52,666 nucleotides of DNA from CAZTVF01 sp964616985 (GTDB taxonomy: Bacteria; Planctomycetota; Phycisphaerae; SM23-33): NCBI GenBank assembly GCA_964616985.1, contig CAZTVF010000025.1:1-52666 (forward strand), given 5' to 3'. The notes below the pieces were generated by a model. The model was given only the letters and a program-made list of their open reading frames with translations, made no database searches and was not told the DNA's origin. Both the position numbers and the translations under genes were made by a program. Within the stretch, counting starts at the first letter, position 1. Each line of letters starts with the position of its first letter. This document shows, piece after piece, positions 16,015 to 23,967 of the stretch.

Positions 16015-19000
16015 ACTACCGCACGTTCACATTTCGCAGCCTGCGATATCACTGGCGGGCGAACCTCGCCGTCGCCGTCGGCGTCGCGGTGAGCTCCTCC
16101 GTCCTCGCCGGCGCGCTGGCCGTGGGCGACTCGCTCCGCGAGAGCCTCCGCCAGACCGCCCTGCGGCAACTGGGCCGCGCCGACGCCGCCGTCGTCAGCC
16201 AAGGTCGGCCGATGAATGCGGCCATCGCCGAACGCCTGGCGAGGCAGTTCAACGTCAGCACATCGCCCATCCTTCAAGTGCCTGCCACCGCCTCGCGCGC
16301 CGACGATGGCCGTTGGGCCAAGGCGGTTGTCCTTGGCGTCGATGCCCACGGCGGCGCGGGAGATTTCTGGGCCTTCGCCCCGTCGCGCCCCGCGCGCGCC
16401 CCGGGGGCCGGCGAGGCGCTGATCAGCGAGACGCTCGCGCGGAAGCTTGGCGTTGGCATCGGCGATGCGGTCGCGCTCACCCTCCGCCAGGCCGGCACGC
16501 TGCCACTGGACGCGCCGCTGGCGCTGGATGCCCAGCCGGTGGCCGCGGAGGTGGTCGTCATCGGCATCGCCGGCCCCGAGGAGTTGGGCGAGTTCTCCCT
16601 GCGCTTCTCCCAGACGCCGCCGCCCAACCTCATCGTGCCGCTCGATTGGCTGCAGAAGAAGCTGGGCAGCAGGCAGGGGGCGACGGCCATCCTGCTGGCG
16701 TCGAACGTCGATGTCGGCAAGGCCGGCCTCGCGCAGAGCGTTGATGATCTGCCGGCCGACCTGCACAGGGTCGGCGAGGCTTGGGAACTCACCAGCGACG
16801 CGGTCTTCATCGAGCCCGCGCTGGCGGCGGCTGCGGCGGCCGACCGCGACGCCGTGGGCATCCTCACGTATTTCGCCAACGACCTTGCCGCAGGCGACGG
16901 GCACACGCCCTATTCCATGATCACCGCCATCGGCATGCTCAACGCCGCCGGCGACGCCAATGCCCTGCCGCCGCACATCCGGGACCTCAAGGACGATGAG
17001 ATCCTCGTGAGCCCCTGGCTGGCCGACGATCTGAATCTTCGTGGCGGCGAACCGCTGGGGGTGAAGTATTTCGTCATCGGCCCCGGCCGCGACCTGGACG
17101 AGGCCGCGGCCGAGTTCGGCGCCCTGCCGGGCGATGCGGCCCTGTGGGCCGACTCCAACACAGGCGACCACTCGACCCCCCTCGCAATCGACCGCAGCCT
17201 CATGCCCGCGTTTCCCGGCCTGGCCGAGTCCAACGATTGCCGCCAGTGGCGGCCCGGCGTGCCAATCGACCTCAAGCGTGTCCGCGAGAAGGACGAGCAA
17301 TACTGGGAGCGCTACCGCGGCACGCCCAAGGCCGTTGTGACGCTCAGCGCGGGGCGGCAGCTGTGGGGCAACCGCTTCGGCAACCTCACGGCCGTGCGCT
17401 TTAGCGGGCAGTGGGGCCGCGATGAACTCTCCCGCGCGATCGCGCGGGCGGTCGATGCGCGGGCCCTCGGGCTTTCGGTGGAACCGGTCAAGTCGCAGGC
17501 CCTTGCCGCGTGCGAAAAGGGGGCCAGCTTCGGCGGCCTGTTCGTGGGCTTCAGTTTCTTCCTGGTGGCCGCGGCGCTGCTGCTGGCGGCGATGCTGCTG
17601 GCGCTGACGATGGAGCAGCGGGGCGGGGAGATCGGCACGCTGCTGGCCGCGGGCATGAGGCCGCGACAAGTGGCCCGCCTGCTGCTGCCGCAGGTGGCGA
17701 TCCTCTCGCTGGCGGGCGCCGCGGTTGGCGCCGTCGCGGCGGGGCTGTACGCCCGGGCCGTGCTGGCGGGGCTGACCACCGCCTGGCGCGACGCCCTGGC
17801 CGGCGCGAGCGTCGAGTACCACTGGGGTCCGATGAGCCTGGCCGGGGCCGCCGCCGCCTTCGCAGCCTCCATGATCGCCGGGGCCTTCGTGCTGCGATCG
17901 GCGACGCGCAGGCCGATCGCGGCGCTGCTGGCGGGGCGGCCGCCGGGCGTGAGCGTCTCGCGATCGCGGGCGTGGGCCGCGTGGGCGATGGTCCTATCCC
18001 TTGCCACGGGCCTGGCCGCTGCGGCGTACGGCACATACGGCTGCGCGGGTGGGGCGATGAACGCCGCACAGCAGGCGGCCGCCTTCTTCGCCGCCGGCGC
18101 GATGTTGCTCGCCGCGGCGATGCTGGGCCTGTGGCGCATGCTTCGGGTATCGTCACCCACCCCTGCGGCTGGCGAGGACGTGTCGGATGCCGCGGCTAGT
18201 GCAGATCGGCAAAGCCAATCGCCGCAGCCTCGCGTAACACCGGGCTTCCTGGCGCCGCTGACCAGCATTGGCGAACTCGGCTGGAGCAACGCGAGGCGTC
18301 GCCGCGGGCGCAGCGTCGCTGTCGCAGCCATGATCGCGTGCGGCAGCTTCCTGGTCGTCGCCGTGGGCGCCAATCGTCACGACCCCGCCGAGGGCACGGG
18401 CCGGCGAGACAGCGGCACGGGCGGCTTCGCCTTGGTGGGCGTCTGTGCCCAGCCGCTGGCGATGGACCTCGCCGACGCCAACGCCCGCCGCGCCGCTGGG
18501 CTGGAATCGCCCGCCTTGGCGGGGCTGGGCGTCGTGCCGTTGCGAGTCCGTGACGGCGACGACGCCAGCTGCCTCAACCTCGCCCACCCCGCCAGGCCGC
18601 GGATTCTGGGCGTGGAAGCGGCGGCGCTGGAATCCCGCGGGGCGTTTGCCTTCGGCGGCTGGGGCGGGGGCACGAAGTGGGGGCGACTCAACGACGATCT
18701 CGGTCCCGGCGTCATCCCCGCCATCGCCGACGCGGCCACGGCGGAATGGTCGCTGGGCCTGGCCGTGGGCGACGAACTGGCGATGGCCGACGAACGCGGC
18801 CTGCCCGTGCGGCTGCGGCTGGTGGCGACGCTGGAGGGCTCGATCCTTCAAGGCGGGCTGATCATCGCCGAGCGACAATTCCTCGATCACTTTCCCTCCA
18901 GCGGCGGCTGGCGGATGCTGCTGCTGGACCTGCCGGCGGGGGCGCCGGCTGGCGCGGCGGCGGAATTCTGCCGCCGTCCCTTCCTGCGCGAGGCGGGGCT

Positions 19001-19433
19001 GGAACTGACGCCCGCGACGGCGCGCCTGGCCGAGCTGCAATCGGTGGAGAACGCGTACCTCTCGATCTTTGCGGCGCTGGGCGGGCTGGGCGTGGTGCTG
19101 GGCTGCGCGGGCCTGGGCATCGTGGTGATGAGGAACGTGCTGCAGCGGCGGCGCGAGCTGGCCATGCTGCGGGCGGTGGGCTTCAGCCGCCGGCAGCTGC
19201 AGTGGATGATCCTGTGCGAACACTGGGGCCTGCTGCTCTGCGGGCTGGCGGCCGGGGCGGCGTGCGCGGCGGTGGCGGTGCTGCCGGCCTTGCTGTCGCC
19301 AGGCGCGGCGGCGCCGCTGGTGGAACTGGCCGTGGCCCTGGCGGCGATGGCCGCCAGCGGCGTGCTGTGCACGTATCTCGCCGCCCGCTGGGCGCTTCGC
19401 GGCCGGCTGATGGATGCCCTGAGGGAGGAATAG
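16011..19433 (+). CDS. FtsX-like ABC transporter permease, large form
   Basis: This 1140-residue membrane protein is the partner of the overlapping ATPase gene. The first helix is near residues 17-40 (ANLAVAVGVAVSSSVLAGAL), followed by an extracytoplasmic region of about 450 residues. A helix bundle (FVGFSFFLVAAALLLAAMLL, then the FtsX-type loop EIGTLLAAGMRPRQVARLL) comes next. A second copy has another large periplasmic part and a final FtsX unit (NVLQRRRELAMLRAVGFSRR near residue 1045). Such two-copy FtsX proteins occur as single-chain permeases where others use two subunits. High alanine content suits the GC-rich genome. No stop or frameshift interrupts the frame. A GGAGG precedes the next gene, only 2 bases away. 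Confidence 0.9.
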   Translation: MNYRTFTFRSLRYHWRANLAVAVGVAVSSSVLAGALAVGDSLRESLRQTALRQLGRADAAVVSQGRPMNAAIAERLARQFNVSTSPILQVPATASRADDGRWAKAVVLGVDAHGGAGDFWAFAPSRPARAPGAGEALISETLARKLGVGIGDAVALTLRQAGTLPLDAPLALDAQPVAAEVVVIGIAGPEELGEFSLRFSQTPPPNLIVPLDWLQKKLGSRQGATAILLASNVDVGKAGLAQSVDDLPADLHRVGEAWELTSDAVFIEPALAAAAAADRDAVGILTYFANDLAAGDGHTPYSMITAIGMLNAAGDANALPPHIRDLKDDEILVSPWLADDLNLRGGEPLGVKYFVIGPGRDLDEAAAEFGALPGDAALWADSNTGDHSTPLAIDRSLMPAFPGLAESNDCRQWRPGVPIDLKRVREKDEQYWERYRGTPKAVVTLSAGRQLWGNRFGNLTAVRFSGQWGRDELSRAIARAVDARALGLSVEPVKSQALAACEKGASFGGLFVGFSFFLVAAALLLAAMLLALTMEQRGGEIGTLLAAGMRPRQVARLLLPQVAILSLAGAAVGAVAAGLYARAVLAGLTTAWRDALAGASVEYHWGPMSLAGAAAAFAASMIAGAFVLRSATRRPIAALLAGRPPGVSVSRSRAWAAWAMVLSLATGLAAAAYGTYGCAGGAMNAAQQAAAFFAAGAMLLAAAMLGLWRMLRVSSPTPAAGEDVSDAAASADRQSQSPQPRVTPGFLAPLTSIGELGWSNARRRRGRSVAVAAMIACGSFLVVAVGANRHDPAEGTGRRDSGTGGFALVGVCAQPLAMDLADANARRAAGLESPALAGLGVVPLRVRDGDDASCLNLAHPARPRILGVEAAALESRGAFAFGGWGGGTKWGRLNDDLGPGVIPAIADAATAEWSLGLAVGDELAMADERGLPVRLRLVATLEGSILQGGLIIAERQFLDHFPSSGGWRMLLLDLPAGAPAGAAAEFCRRPFLREAGLELTPATARLAELQSVENAYLSIFAALGGLGVVLGCAGLGIVVMRNVLQRRRELAMLRAVGFSRRQLQWMILCEHWGLLLCGLAAGAACAAVAVLPALLSPGAAAPLVELAVALAAMAASGVLCTYLAARWALRGRLMDALREE

Positions 19434-19435
19434 CG

Positions 19436-20857
19436 ATGCCCGCATACGACCCTGTGAAGCAACGCCCCGCCTCGCCTTGGCAAGCGTGGTTAGTGGCGCT
19501 GGCGGCGGGGGCGGCCTTGGCGGTCATCGCCTCGCCGATGGCGTACGCGCACCCGCAGGCGGACGATTTCTCGCGGTGGGCGAAGGTCAAGGACATGGGC
19601 ATCCCCGCTGCGATGCAGCATGAGTATCACAACTGGCAGGGGCGGTGGGCGGGGTTCGGCGCGGCCTGCCTGGCGTCGCGGGTGCCGAATATCGAGAGCA
19701 ACTACTCATGGCTGCTGGCGGCGCTGGGCGTGCTCTTTGCGCTCTCAACGCATCTGCTGCTGTGCACGGCCCTGGAACTGCCGCTGCGGGCCGCCCGCGC
19801 ATGGGCGGTGACGCTGACGCTGCTGGCGGTGTACTGCGCGGGCATGCACGCGCCGGGCGAGACGCTTTATTGGTTTCCCGGTGCGACGGAATATCACGGC
19901 GCGATGGCGCTGGGCATGCTGGTGGCGGCGCTGGTGGTGCGGGCGGGGCGGCTGGCGGCGAGGGGGCGGGCACTGCTCATGCCGCCGCTGATGGCCCTGG
20001 CGATCCTGGCCACCGGGACGCACGAACTGATCGGGCTGGTCTTGTGCACGGTGCTGCTCGTCGGCACGGTCGTCACTTTCCGCGCCGCCGCCAGCGGGCG
20101 ATGGTTGTGGCTGGCGGCGTTGATCGCGGCGGCGGCCGGCAGCTGGTTCGTCATCTCCGCCGACGGCAACGTCGTTCGCAGCCTGTGCTGGCCCGACCGG
20201 GGCAACCCGCTGCTCACGGCCCGGCTCACCGCTTGGAGCGTCGCCAGCACGATGACGATGTGGCTGACCGATGGCAGGCTGTGGCTGGCGACCGCGCTGG
20301 TCTGGCTGCTGCCGCAGGCGGAGGCGATCGCGCCCTCCTGGCTGGCGGTGGCGAGGCGGCGGTGGCGATGGCTGGCTGCGATGTGGCTGGGGGTGCTGGG
20401 GGCATTGTACGCCGCGCCGCACTGGGCCATGGGCGTCGGCATGCCCGGCCGCCTGATCAACACGATCCACTTCGTGTTCCTCCTGGGGTGGCTGCTGGCG
20501 ACACTGCTCGTCGCGCCCCGCATGCGGGGCTGGCTGACGGCCCGCGGCGCCCTTCGCCCCCGCCTGGCGGGGGCGGCCGTCGTGCTGTGGGCGGCGGCGG
20601 TGGTATTCAGCGGCAATTCGCTGGCGGCGCTGCGCGACTACGGCGGCACGCTGCAGAATCACGACCGGGCCATGTGGCAGCGCTACCGCACGCTTCGCGG
20701 CGCGGGCATGCGCGACGTCGTGCTGCCGCCCACGCCCCAGCGGCCCCGCGGGTTCTATCAATATGGCGAGATCACCCCCGACGCAAACCACTGGATCAAC
20801 CGCGGCGTGGCCGACTATTACGGCGTGAGGTCGGTGGTGGTGAAGAGCGATCATTGA
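19436..20857 (+). CDS. Polytopic membrane protein, DUF6056-like (GT-C glycosyltransferase-like architecture)
   Basis: This 473-residue protein has about ten membrane helices. After the first helix (AWLVALAAGAALAVIASPMA) an acidic motif QADDFSRW is followed by YHNWQGRWAGFGAACL. The Asp pair in the first extracytoplasmic loop and the W-x-GRW element are typical of DUF6056 and recall GT-C enzymes that use polyprenyl-phosphate sugars. The C-terminal soluble part ends with YQYGEITPDANHWINRGVADY. GGAGG lies nine bases before the ATG at 19436. It lies two bases after the permease stop, so it is likely co-transcribed with the ABC pair. A link to export or glycosylation of an envelope polymer is only suggested by this position. 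Confidence 0.78.
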   Translation: MPAYDPVKQRPASPWQAWLVALAAGAALAVIASPMAYAHPQADDFSRWAKVKDMGIPAAMQHEYHNWQGRWAGFGAACLASRVPNIESNYSWLLAALGVLFALSTHLLLCTALELPLRAARAWAVTLTLLAVYCAGMHAPGETLYWFPGATEYHGAMALGMLVAALVVRAGRLAARGRALLMPPLMALAILATGTHELIGLVLCTVLLVGTVVTFRAAASGRWLWLAALIAAAAGSWFVISADGNVVRSLCWPDRGNPLLTARLTAWSVASTMTMWLTDGRLWLATALVWLLPQAEAIAPSWLAVARRRWRWLAAMWLGVLGALYAAPHWAMGVGMPGRLINTIHFVFLLGWLLATLLVAPRMRGWLTARGALRPRLAGAAVVLWAAAVVFSGNSLAALRDYGGTLQNHDRAMWQRYRTLRGAGMRDVVLPPTPQRPRGFYQYGEITPDANHWINRGVADYYGVRSVVVKSDH

Positions 20858-21314
20858 GATCCGTGGGCGACCGAATGCCCCAAGTCGCTGTACGGCGAAC
20901 GAGACAAATCGGTGCCACGAGAGAATCGGCGCCACCCTCGAACGAGACAAATCGGTGCCACCCCCAAACTCGTTTGGGGGTGAGAATACTCACCGAGTCC
21001 CATGTGCCAAACTCACGGCATGGTCACTTCACGAAGTCACGACCGCCATCACAGATCCGGTATGGATCGTCGGGGCTGTTGATCCATCCGCTGAACAGTC
21101 GGATTCCACCGACCGGCGGACGCCAGGAGACACGATGCCGCCTTCGCACCCCCAAACGAGTTTGGGGGTGGCACCGCGCATGGCGGTTCATCCCGGGCCG
21201 AAACTCTCGCGTCGTTCAAGGGGTGGCGGCCTTCCTAGGCCGCCACCACAGCCGTCTGCAGGCGCGGCCTAGGAAGGCCGCCACCCTCACTTGAAGCTAG
21301 AAAGAGCACCACCC
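20858..21314. other. 457-bp intergenic stretch, repeats only
   Basis: No gene is supported. The stretch contains the repeats listed at 20896-21286. A plus-strand reading frame covering most of it is interrupted by palindromes and has no family features. It separates the convergent 3' ends of the DUF6056-like gene and the heme-kinase gene. Confidence 0.6.
20896..21286. repeat. Cluster of direct and inverted repeats between convergent genes
   Basis: A 23-bp direct repeat containing GAACGAGACAAATCGGTGCC lies at 20896-20918 and 20939-20961. A hairpin CACCCCCAAAC...GTTTGGGGGTG lies at 20959-20982. Its counterpart is at 21147-21170 and, with flanking GGTGCC/GGCACC, the two are inverted relative to each other around about 165 bases. 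A perfect 23-bp inverted pair of the GGTGGCGGCC family is at 21221-21243 and 21264-21286. These strong hairpins could stop transcription from both sides. Confidence 0.8.
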
Positions 21315-22949
21315 TCAGGTGTTCATGTCCGGCGTGGGCGGGGTGAGGGGCTTGGGCGGTTCGAAGGGCAGGGTGAAGGTGAAGGTCGTGCCGTGGCCGG
21401 GCTCGCTGGCGAGCGTGAGGCGGCCGCCCAGCAGCTGCGTCAGTTCCTTGGCGATCGAGAGGCCCAGCCCCGTTCCGCTGGACTCGCGGGTGAGCGTCTT
21501 GTCGGCCTGGTAGAACTTCTCGAAGATGTGCTGCTGGTCGGCCTCGGAGATGCCCGGACCCGTGTCGGCCACCGCGATGGCGACCTCCTCGTAGTTCTGG
21601 CCCTGGCGCTGCGAGGTGAGCCTGGTCGTCGTGAGCACCACCTGCCCGCCGGGCGGCGTGAACTTGATCGCGTTGGACAGGAGGTTGTACAGGATCTGCT
21701 GCACCTTGCCGGCGTCGGTGGTGATCAGCGGGATGTCGTTCGACAGTTCCCCGCGCAGGTCCAGCTGCTTCTTGTCGGCCAGCGGCTTCATCAGCGCCAC
21801 CAGCGTCTGGCAGGTGTCGGTGATGGAGACGTGGTCCAGCCGCAACTCGGCCTTGCCCGCTTCGATCTTGGCCAGGTCCAGCAGGTCGTTGATCATGTTC
21901 AGCAGCGTCTTGGCTGCGGTGCCGATGTTCTGCCCGTAGCGCTTCAGGCGGAGTTCATCGGCCTCGGCCACCAGGTCGGCGAAGCCGATGATGCTGTTCA
22001 GCGGCGTGCGGAGCTCGTGCGAGATGTTCGTGAGGAACTCGCTCTTGACCTTGTTGGCCTGGAAGAGCGTCACGTTGGCTTCGGCCACTTCGTGGAGCTT
22101 GAGGTCCAGGGCCCGGTTGGCCGAGCGGAGCTTGGCGTGCTGGTCGCCGATGGCGGTGAGCATCTCGTTGAAGCTCTCGCCGAGGCGCTGCAGTTCGTCG
22201 CCGGTGCGGATCTTGCTGCGGACCTCCAGGTTGCCCTCGGCGACCTTGTCGGCCAGGTCGCGCAGCTGCCGCACGGGACGCAGGATCAGCCGCTGCGTGA
22301 TGATGGTGAAGACGATGAACGCCAGCGTGGCCGCCAGGATGCCGCCGCCGATGAACGCGCCGCGCGTCCACCAGATCAGCGGTCCGGCCGCCGAGGCGGT
22401 GGCGGGGATGGAGACGTCGACCATGGCCACCAGTTCGCCCGGCTGGAACTGCCGCCGCCCCGAAGCGGTGGGGCCGTGGCAGCCGCCGCACGTGGTCTGA
22501 ACGCGGACCGCGCGGAAGCAGCGGTACACCGTCCGCCCGCGGTCCTCTTCGGTGGTGCTGATGGCGATGTCCTGCTCGTGGTTGCGCGTGAAGGATCGCT
22601 CGGCCTCCATGGCGGCGGAGTCCAGCGCGCCTTCGCGCGGGGCATCGGGCTTGAGCTTGATGATCGTGGGACCCTTGCGGCCGTCCTCACGCTCGTTGAC
22701 CATCAGCGTATACAGGCCGGCCACCTCGCTGGGGGCGGTGGCCTTGCGAGGATCGGGATGGTCGCGGATGAACTCGTTGAGTCGCAGGCGGGTCAGCTCG
22801 CTCGCGGGGCGCTGCACGCCCTGCTCGGCCAGCAGCTCCATGAAATACCACGGCACGAGCAAGGCCGCGGCGATGATGGCCATCACGCCCGCGCCGAAGA
22901 GGATGCGGAGCTTGGTCGCCAGCGAGACCTTGACGATTTTCTTGGCCAT
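21315..22949 (-). CDS. Membrane sensor histidine kinase with a c-type heme motif in the sensor domain
   Basis: This 544-residue kinase has two membrane helices (about residues 15-38 and 190-217) around a periplasmic domain resembling DUF3365/Tll0287. That domain ends with C154-G-G-C157-H158, the CxxCH signature for covalent heme c. A HAMP segment (~218-270) and a coiled-coil linker follow. The HisKA domain has H311 in SHELRTPLNSIIGF, and the HATPase domain has N-box NLLSNAIKFTPPGG, G1 DTGPG (462-466) and G2 GTGLGL (492-497). It probably detects redox state, oxygen or NO at the membrane. No response regulator is next to it. The start at 22949 lies 9 bases from a predicted -10 box. Confidence 0.92.
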   Translation of the reverse strand: MAKKIVKVSLATKLRILFGAGVMAIIAAALLVPWYFMELLAEQGVQRPASELTRLRLNEFIRDHPDPRKATAPSEVAGLYTLMVNEREDGRKGPTIIKLKPDAPREGALDSAAMEAERSFTRNHEQDIAISTTEEDRGRTVYRCFRAVRVQTTCGGCHGPTASGRRQFQPGELVAMVDVSIPATASAAGPLIWWTRGAFIGGGILAATLAFIVFTIITQRLILRPVRQLRDLADKVAEGNLEVRSKIRTGDELQRLGESFNEMLTAIGDQHAKLRSANRALDLKLHEVAEANVTLFQANKVKSEFLTNISHELRTPLNSIIGFADLVAEADELRLKRYGQNIGTAAKTLLNMINDLLDLAKIEAGKAELRLDHVSITDTCQTLVALMKPLADKKQLDLRGELSNDIPLITTDAGKVQQILYNLLSNAIKFTPPGGQVVLTTTRLTSQRQGQNYEEVAIAVADTGPGISEADQQHIFEKFYQADKTLTRESSGTGLGLSIAKELTQLLGGRLTLASEPGHGTTFTFTLPFEPPKPLTPPTPDMNT

Positions 22950-22958
22950 CGGGTGGTT

Positions 22959-22987
22959 ATTGTACGGGATCGGGCCCGCCGCGTCAT
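22959..22987 (-). promoter_or_regulatory. Promoter of the heme-kinase gene
   Basis: On the minus strand ATGACG (22987-22982), a 17-base spacer and TACAAT (22964-22959) precede the ATG by only nine bases, predicting an almost leaderless transcript. Confidence 0.45.
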
Positions 22988-23021
22988 CCCGGTCTTGGGC
23001 CGGCCTGTAATGAAGGAGTCC

Positions 23022-23282
23022 CTACGCCTGCTTCCTCGCGCGGCGGAGGTAGATCTGTCGGATATCGCGTAGGGTGTAGCCCGAACGGTTGAGGCGGCGG
23101 ATGAGCTTCACGCGTTTGACCAGGCGGTCGTCAAAGAAGCGGCCCATGCGGTCGGGCAGGCGAAGGGGGATCAGCAGCCCGATCATGAGGTAGTACTCGA
23201 CCGTCTGCCGGCTGACGCCGGCAGCGCGAGCGGCTGCGGAGATCCGCAGGTAGGGGTTGGATCCGTCTTTTCTCTTGACCAT
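23022..23282 (-). CDS. Small MerR-family-like DNA-binding protein
   Basis: This 86-residue protein consists of little more than a MerR-type winged helix. LRISAAARAAGVSRQTVEYYL is the helix-turn-helix, GRFFDDRLVKRVKLIRRLNRSG the wing and following helix, and YTLRDIRQIYLRRA the start of the dimerisation helix, which is very short. No effector domain follows. I chose MVKRKDGSNPYL at 23282 because longer readings run into the start region of the divergent gene and are Arg/Pro-rich; the ribosome-binding site is weak. The gene is divergent from the NTF2-like gene at 23431 with about 150 bp between, so it might regulate that gene or the heme kinase downstream. Targets cannot be read from the sequence. 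Confidence 0.75.
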   Translation of the reverse strand: MVKRKDGSNPYLRISAAARAAGVSRQTVEYYLMIGLLIPLRLPDRMGRFFDDRLVKRVKLIRRLNRSGYTLRDIRQIYLRRARKQA

Positions 23283-23430
23283 GAGTGACTGCCTGTAGGA
23301 CTCTATCGCCAGACCGAACGCCAAAACTTTAGCGCTTGGGCCGGGGCGAGGGTTCACGCGATGCCTTATTCCGAATGGCGGCCTTGTGTAGCCCGCGCGG
23401 CGCCTGCGACAGCAAAAAGGATAACGACCG

Positions 23431-23967
23431 ATGAAAGAGCTTCTCTTTGAAGACCCCCTGTGGCTGTACGTGGCGCTGGCGGCGGCGGAGATGATCCTGC
23501 TGGCGGTGTTCCTGCGAAGGCGGACAAGGCCGCTGGCCATCGCCTTGGCGGTGCCGGTGGCGCTGGCCCTGGCAGTCTTGGCGACGGACATGCTCGTGGT
23601 CACCGACCGCGAGAGGATCGACGCCGCCTTGAGCGACTTGGCCGCCAAGCTCGAGAAGCGAGATCTGCAAGGGGTTTCGACCTACCTGGCCGATGATTTC
23701 GGCGGCGATTACATCGACAGAGAGGCGGCGGTGAAGGCGGCCGAGGCGGCGCTCAAGACCTACCGCATCGACAGCATCCGCACGCGGAATGTGCGGATCG
23801 AGATGCTGGACGCCCAGGCGAAGGTGCACCTGCTGACGGCGATCCACTTCAACAGCGACGCCGGCCCCGCGGCCTACACGCTCGAATGGACGCTGTTCTG
23901 GGCGAAGCGCAACGGCGAATGGCGGATCTTCAGCGTCAAGGCGCCGGCGGCCGTTGCGGGGCTGTAA
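23431..23967 (+). CDS. Membrane-anchored NTF2/SnoaL-like protein of unknown function
   Basis: This 178-residue protein has two N-terminal membrane helices (residues ~10-28, WLYVALAAAEMILLAVF, and ~33-55, PLAIALAVPVALALAVLATDM). They are followed by a soluble alpha+beta domain (DRERIDAALSDLAAKLEKRDL...TLEWTLFWAKRNGEWRIFSV). The soluble pattern of a helix pair, then strands ending in G-E-W-R-I, is that of the NTF2/SnoaL-like fold. No catalytic residues can be assigned. AAGGA lies upstream of the ATG. The last 32 bases overlap the 3' end of the MFS gene on the other strand, so the two genes converge and share terminator DNA. Similar proteins are common in Planctomycetota and remain uncharacterised. 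Confidence 0.8.
   Translation: MKELLFEDPLWLYVALAAAEMILLAVFLRRRTRPLAIALAVPVALALAVLATDMLVVTDRERIDAALSDLAAKLEKRDLQGVSTYLADDFGGDYIDREAAVKAAEAALKTYRIDSIRTRNVRIEMLDAQAKVHLLTAIHFNSDAGPAAYTLEWTLFWAKRNGEWRIFSVKAPAAVAGL

Noticed and set aside
15756..17822. Minus-strand open frame of 688 codons opposite the ATPase/permease pair
   Set aside because: Antisense composition artefact; the plus-strand genes show all ABC motifs.
20896..20961. 23-bp direct repeat as a minimal CRISPR array
   Set aside because: Only two copies, a single short spacer containing part of another repeat, and no cas genes nearby.
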